The notes under the pieces are model-generated. The model was not told where the DNA came from and did no database searches. It worked only from the letters and a program-made list of their open reading frames with translations. Made by a program: the position numbers and the translations under genes. Shown here piece after piece: positions 60,775 through 64,000 of a DNA stretch of 64,000 bases (the stretch's first letter is position 1; every line of letters begins with the position of its first letter). The stretch comes from Candidatus Enterococcus huntleyi (GTDB taxonomy: Bacteria > Bacillota > Bacilli > Lactobacillales > Enterococcaceae), in assembly GCF_009933175.1 (NCBI RefSeq), contig NZ_MAEJ01000030.1, forward strand, positions 248,001 through 312,000, given 5' to 3'.

Positions 60775-61776
60775 ATGGAAAAACAAACAATTACAATTTA
60801 TGATGTTGCGCGTGAAGCCAACGTTTCTATGGCCACTGTTTCTCGTGTTGTGAATGGCAATCCAAATGTAAAACCAGCCACTCGTAAAAAAGTGTTAGAA
60901 GTGATTGATCGCTTAGATTACCGTCCAAATGCCGTTGCCCGAGGCCTTGCAAGTAAGAAAACAACAACAGTTGGGGTTTTAATCCCGGATGTAAGTAATA
61001 TGTTTTTTGCTTCACTTGCTCGTGGAATTGATGACGTTGCGACAATGTACAAATACAACATTATTTTAGCTAATTCTGATGGCAATGACCAAAAAGAGGT
61101 CAATGTTTTGAACAATTTATTAGCAAAACAGGTGGATGGTGTGATTTTCATGGGTCATCATATTACTGATGAAATCCGTGGTGAATTCTCTCGTTCTAAA
61201 ACGCCTGTGGTCTTGGCAGGTTCAATCGATCCTGATGAGCAAGTAGGTAGTGTAAATATTGACTACGCTAGTGCAACCAAAGATGCTACAGATTTACTAG
61301 CAAAAAATGGCAACAAAAAAATTGCTTTTGTTAGTGGAGCATTAATTGATCCAATCAATGGTCAAAGCCGTGTGAAAGGATACAAAGAAGCACTTTCTGA
61401 AAATGGTTTATCTTACAACGAAGGACTTGTTTTTGAATCAGCTTATAACTTTAAAGACGGACTTGCCTTAACTGATCGTATCCGTAATAGTGGCGCAACT
61501 GCTGCTTACGTAACAGATGATGAATTAGCAATTGGTATCTTAGATGGCATGTTAGATGCTGGGGTAAAAGTGCCTGAAGAATTTGAAATCATCACAAGCA
61601 ACAACTCATTATTAACAGATGTTGCGCGCCCACGCTTATCAAGCGTGACACAGCCTTTATACGATATCGGTGCTGTGGCAATGCGTCTTTTAACAAAAAT
61701 GATGAACAAAGAAGAAGTCGAAGAAAAAACAATTATCTTACCTTACGGAATTGATAAAAAAGGCTCGACTAAATAA
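60775..61776 (+). CDS. ccpA: Catabolite control protein A
   Basis: 333 residues, LacI family. Helix-turn-helix IYDVAREANVSMATVSRVVNG near residues 8-28 and hinge YRPNAVARGLASKKTTTVGV; the core binds HPr-Ser46-P made by HprK. Master regulator of carbon catabolite control. An upstream in-frame ATG at 60757 is ignored since AGGAGA lies between it and the chosen ATG. A terminator follows. Confidence 0.96.
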   Translation: MEKQTITIYDVAREANVSMATVSRVVNGNPNVKPATRKKVLEVIDRLDYRPNAVARGLASKKTTTVGVLIPDVSNMFFASLARGIDDVATMYKYNIILANSDGNDQKEVNVLNNLLAKQVDGVIFMGHHITDEIRGEFSRSKTPVVLAGSIDPDEQVGSVNIDYASATKDATDLLAKNGNKKIAFVSGALIDPINGQSRVKGYKEALSENGLSYNEGLVFESAYNFKDGLALTDRIRNSGATAAYVTDDELAIGILDGMLDAGVKVPEEFEIITSNNSLLTDVARPRLSSVTQPLYDIGAVAMRLLTKMMNKEEVEEKTIILPYGIDKKGSTK

Positions 61777-61820
61777 AAAGGCTGTAACAGAAGCTACTTC
61801 TGGAACACCGTTTATTCGAA

Positions 61821-61858
61821 AAAAGCTTGTCCACAGTGATGTAGACAAGCTTTTTTGC
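61821..61858 (+). terminator. Terminator after ccpA
   Basis: AAAAGCTTGTC...GACAAGCTTTTTT, 11-bp stem with T run. Confidence 0.88.
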
Positions 61859-61971
61859 TTTTTCAAAATAGAGGAAGTGACGGTCAGTAAATAGTAATCA
61901 TTTGAGTTTAGATAATATTAAAGAACATCAAAAGCAATATAATGACTAATCGGATAAACAAGAAAACGAAT

Positions 61972-62013
61972 AAGAGCTATTTTCTGAAGTGTGTTCACCA
62001 GAAAATAGCTCTT
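61972..62013 (-). terminator. 15-bp perfect palindrome, probable PBP terminator
   Basis: AAGAGCTATTTTCTG / CAGAAAATAGCTCTT around a 12-base loop. The T content after the stem is weak on both strands; it lies 118 bases past the PBP stop and 196 past ccpA. Confidence 0.5.
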
Positions 62014-62130
62014 AATTATAGGCAAACTTTTGCTGATAAACTCGTTCATTCCTTTAGAATAATCCAAGTAATGCTTCATGCTTGTCTGTCTTTTTGTTGA
62101 GTTCTTTTTTACCTCAAGCAACTTACTGCT

Positions 62131-64000
62131 TTAATCCTCTTTTTTATCTGCTGGTTTTTTCTCAGAGGAGTTGGTCTTTTCTTTGTCTTTTTTAGCTTTT
62201 TCGGCAGCGGCCTTATCTGCTGCTGCTTTTTTGGCAGCTTGTTCGGCTTTCTTCTGTTCTGCAGCTATTCGATCAAGATAAGCTTTCCAATAAGAAGAGT
62301 AGTTGGCATCTGTGCCACCAATCCCAAACTTGAAGGTGCTATCTGTTACGCCATCTTTCGCCCACAATGAAGTGACTTCTTTTCCTGGCGATTGCAGTTT
62401 GTAATTTTGATAGTCAACCGTTGCTGGTAGGGCACCTGTGAAGTCGGAAACTTTGACTTGTTTGACCTCTTTAGAAAGGTTGAAACGATCGTTAGTTCCG
62501 AAGACATCGCCATTTTTCTGATGGATCTTATTAATCACATACGCCATATAATTCGCTGAACGATCACCACTTCCATCATTCATTGGGATATTGGCCTCAC
62601 CGTGTCCTGACCAATTACTAATCGTAACTTTGGGTGTCGAAAGTACCAGCCATGAGTCGGCGTAGTTATCGGTACTCCCCGTTTTTCCAACCCAATCAGC
62701 ATTGGCTAAATTCCAATCCAGCCCACTAATGACTGATTTGAACGGTGAAGTAATCTGAGCATCAATCACACTTCTCATTAAATCATTCATAATGGAAGCT
62801 GTAGCAGGGGAGAAGACTTCTACTGGTTTTGCTTCGTGCTGGTAGACGACATTTCCTTCATTGTCCTTAATTGATTCAATCAGATAGCCTTCTTGATAGA
62901 CACCGCCGTTGGCTAAGGTTTGGTACCCATTTGTTTGATCTAGTGTTGTAACATCCGTAGTTCCTAAAGGTGCTGCTTCCACGCCCCAGTCATGAGAGGC
63001 GGGGTAGTTCATTTTTTTCAAATAGTTATCGTAGGCAAATTGATCTGAGCCAGTTTCTTCGATTAACTTCTGATAAATATGATAGGCCGGAATATTATTT
63101 GACCATTCTAGCGATTCTCGAACCGTTTGAAAGGTTTTTGAGCCTTTATTTGTAGCATTAGCTAACTCTGTTCCGCCATCTTTATACTTCATTGGATAAT
63201 CGGCAACTCGTGTCTCAGAACCCATCAATCCCTGATCAATCGCTGGACCGTAGACAAGCACTGGTTTGATAGAAGACCCTGCTTGTCGGACAGTATCAAA
63301 AGCATGATTATTCTGATCGGTATTGTAATCTCGACTACCGATAAAGCCTAAGACTTTACCACTTTTGTTCTCCATTAAGACACTTCCAGTCTCAATCCTT
63401 GAGCCAGAACCATCGTCGAGCATATAGCCGTAATCGTGCACAGCCTCTTGCATGGTAGCGTAAATATTTTTATCAATCGTTGATTGGACGGTATAACCGC
63501 CATTTTCTAATTCTTTTTTGGCACGATTTTTGTAGGCTGTGTAGGTGGCTTCCTCAGCAAAGTCTTCGTCGCTGATACCATCTTTTTTGGCATTTTTCTT
63601 TGCGATTGCATCTTGTGCTTCTTCAAGGACGGCATAGTAGAGAAATCCTTGGTCGTCAGCTTTGACTGCTTCTTTTTTCAAGAAATCTTTGGATAGGTCG
63701 TAGGCTTTCGCTTCTTCGTATTCTTTTTTAGAAAGAGCCTTTTCCCGATACATGCTGAACAGTACAAAATCTTTACGTTTGAGTCCCAGCGAATAATCTT
63801 CTTTTAAATCGCCCGTATTCGTATAGGGACTATAGACAATCGGACTTTGTGGCAATCCAGCGATAAACGCAGCTTGCGCTATATTCACATCTTTGGCATC
63901 AACGCCAAAAATTCCTCTGGCTGCTTCTTGGACACCCGCAATATTTTGACCTTTGTTGTTACGGCCAAAAGGGGAAACATTGAGATAGGTCGTCACGATT
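62131..64000 (-). CDS. Class A penicillin-binding protein, C-terminal part (PBP2A/PbpZ-like)
   Basis: Open to the window edge, so the N-terminus (membrane anchor and start of the transglycosylase domain) is missing; a GTG at 63996 is internal. Visible: transglycosylase end (TTYLNVSPFGRNNKGQNIAGVQEAARGIFG), then the transpeptidase with SxxK in AGSSIKPVLVYG, SxN in LEWSNNIPAYH and KTG in VGKTGSTDNYADSW. The last 50 residues are a low-complexity Ala/Lys/Glu tail. Builds and crosslinks peptidoglycan outside the membrane. In E. faecalis the class A PBP next to ccpA is PbpZ (EF1740). Confidence 0.92.
   Translation of the reverse strand, partial: IVTTYLNVSPFGRNNKGQNIAGVQEAARGIFGVDAKDVNIAQAAFIAGLPQSPIVYSPYTNTGDLKEDYSLGLKRKDFVLFSMYREKALSKKEYEEAKAYDLSKDFLKKEAVKADDQGFLYYAVLEEAQDAIAKKNAKKDGISDEDFAEEATYTAYKNRAKKELENGGYTVQSTIDKNIYATMQEAVHDYGYMLDDGSGSRIETGSVLMENKSGKVLGFIGSRDYNTDQNNHAFDTVRQAGSSIKPVLVYGPAIDQGLMGSETRVADYPMKYKDGGTELANATNKGSKTFQTVRESLEWSNNIPAYHIYQKLIEETGSDQFAYDNYLKKMNYPASHDWGVEAAPLGTTDVTTLDQTNGYQTLANGGVYQEGYLIESIKDNEGNVVYQHEAKPVEVFSPATASIMNDLMRSVIDAQITSPFKSVISGLDWNLANADWVGKTGSTDNYADSWLVLSTPKVTISNWSGHGEANIPMNDGSGDRSANYMAYVINKIHQKNGDVFGTNDRFNLSKEVKQVKVSDFTGALPATVDYQNYKLQSPGKEVTSLWAKDGVTDSTFKFGIGGTDANYSSYWKAYLDRIAAEQKKAEQAAKKAAADKAAAEKAKKDKEKTNSSEKKPADKKED

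Larger units (their letters stand above)
61777..62130. other. Intergenic region between converging ccpA and PBP genes
   Basis: Contains the ccpA terminator and a long palindrome at 61972-62013; the rest has no gene. A minus-strand ORF of 67 codons here (61918-62121) has no family features and runs through the palindrome. Confidence 0.6.

Overview
The window is a gene-dense, AT-rich stretch of a low-GC Gram-positive chromosome. Gene content and order point to the Enterococcaceae (Enterococcus or Vagococcus-like). The strongest argument is the run comFA-comFC-hpf-secA-prfB-ftsE-ftsX, then pstS-pstC-pstA-pstB-pstB-phoU, liaX-liaY-liaZ, hprK-lgt-gpsA-galU, and finally pepQ, ccpA and a class A PBP. 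From memory this matches the Enterococcus faecalis EF1766-to-EF1740 neighbourhood; I could not run an alignment. No transposase, integrase, phage gene, rRNA operon or CRISPR array was seen.

Layout. 1-3650: end of gap, then pgk, tpiA and eno (lower glycolysis). 3.8-5.1 kb: a yjdI/yjdJ-like pair and a poorly coding stretch with three terminator-like hairpins. 5.1-9.15 kb: secG, a carboxylesterase, rnr and smpB. 9.4-16.1 kb: the complete F1Fo ATP synthase operon atpBEFHAGDC behind a consensus promoter and a structured leader. 16.5-20.1 kb: a DUF1146 protein, murA, epuA, yidD, a GNAT and a ROK kinase. 20.35-25.8 kb: a branched-chain amino acid ABC importer livJHMGF plus a CBS protein, with a near-perfect CodY box touching the -35. 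26.1-26.4 kb: tRNA-Tyr and tRNA-Gln. 26.5-31.6 kb: a TetR regulator divergent from a 1413-residue 2-hydroxyacyl-CoA-dehydratase-type fusion protein (plasmalogen-synthase-like). 31.7-34.4 kb: a GntR/HutC regulator with its own operator, yigZ, a VanZ-family protein and a small DUF7662-like protein. 34.6-44.6 kb: comFA/comFC, hpf, secA, prfB with its programmed +1 frameshift, ftsEX and cardiolipin synthase. 45.0-50.1 kb: high-affinity phosphate import and PhoU. 50.5-52.9 kb: liaXYZ envelope-stress genes. 53.0-56.9 kb: hprK, lgt, gpsA and galU. 57.2-58.3 kb: DUF948 and YtxH. 59.5-64.0 kb: pepQ, ccpA and the C-terminal part of a penicillin-binding protein running off the window.

Functionally this is mostly core physiology: glycolysis and its carbon-control proteins (HprK, CcpA), energy coupling, protein export, envelope building (MurA, GalU, Lgt, Cls, PBP) and nutrient import under global regulators (CodY-like, Pho-like and HutC-like sites are visible in the DNA).

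The most unusual part is the non-coding interval 58.38-59.41 kb between ytxH and pepQ. It holds two tandem copies of a three-hairpin RNA-like unit with compensatory base changes, two copies of a 148-bp element closed by long inverted ends, and further hairpins. Nothing in it looks protein coding. It is the best candidate here for something undescribed.
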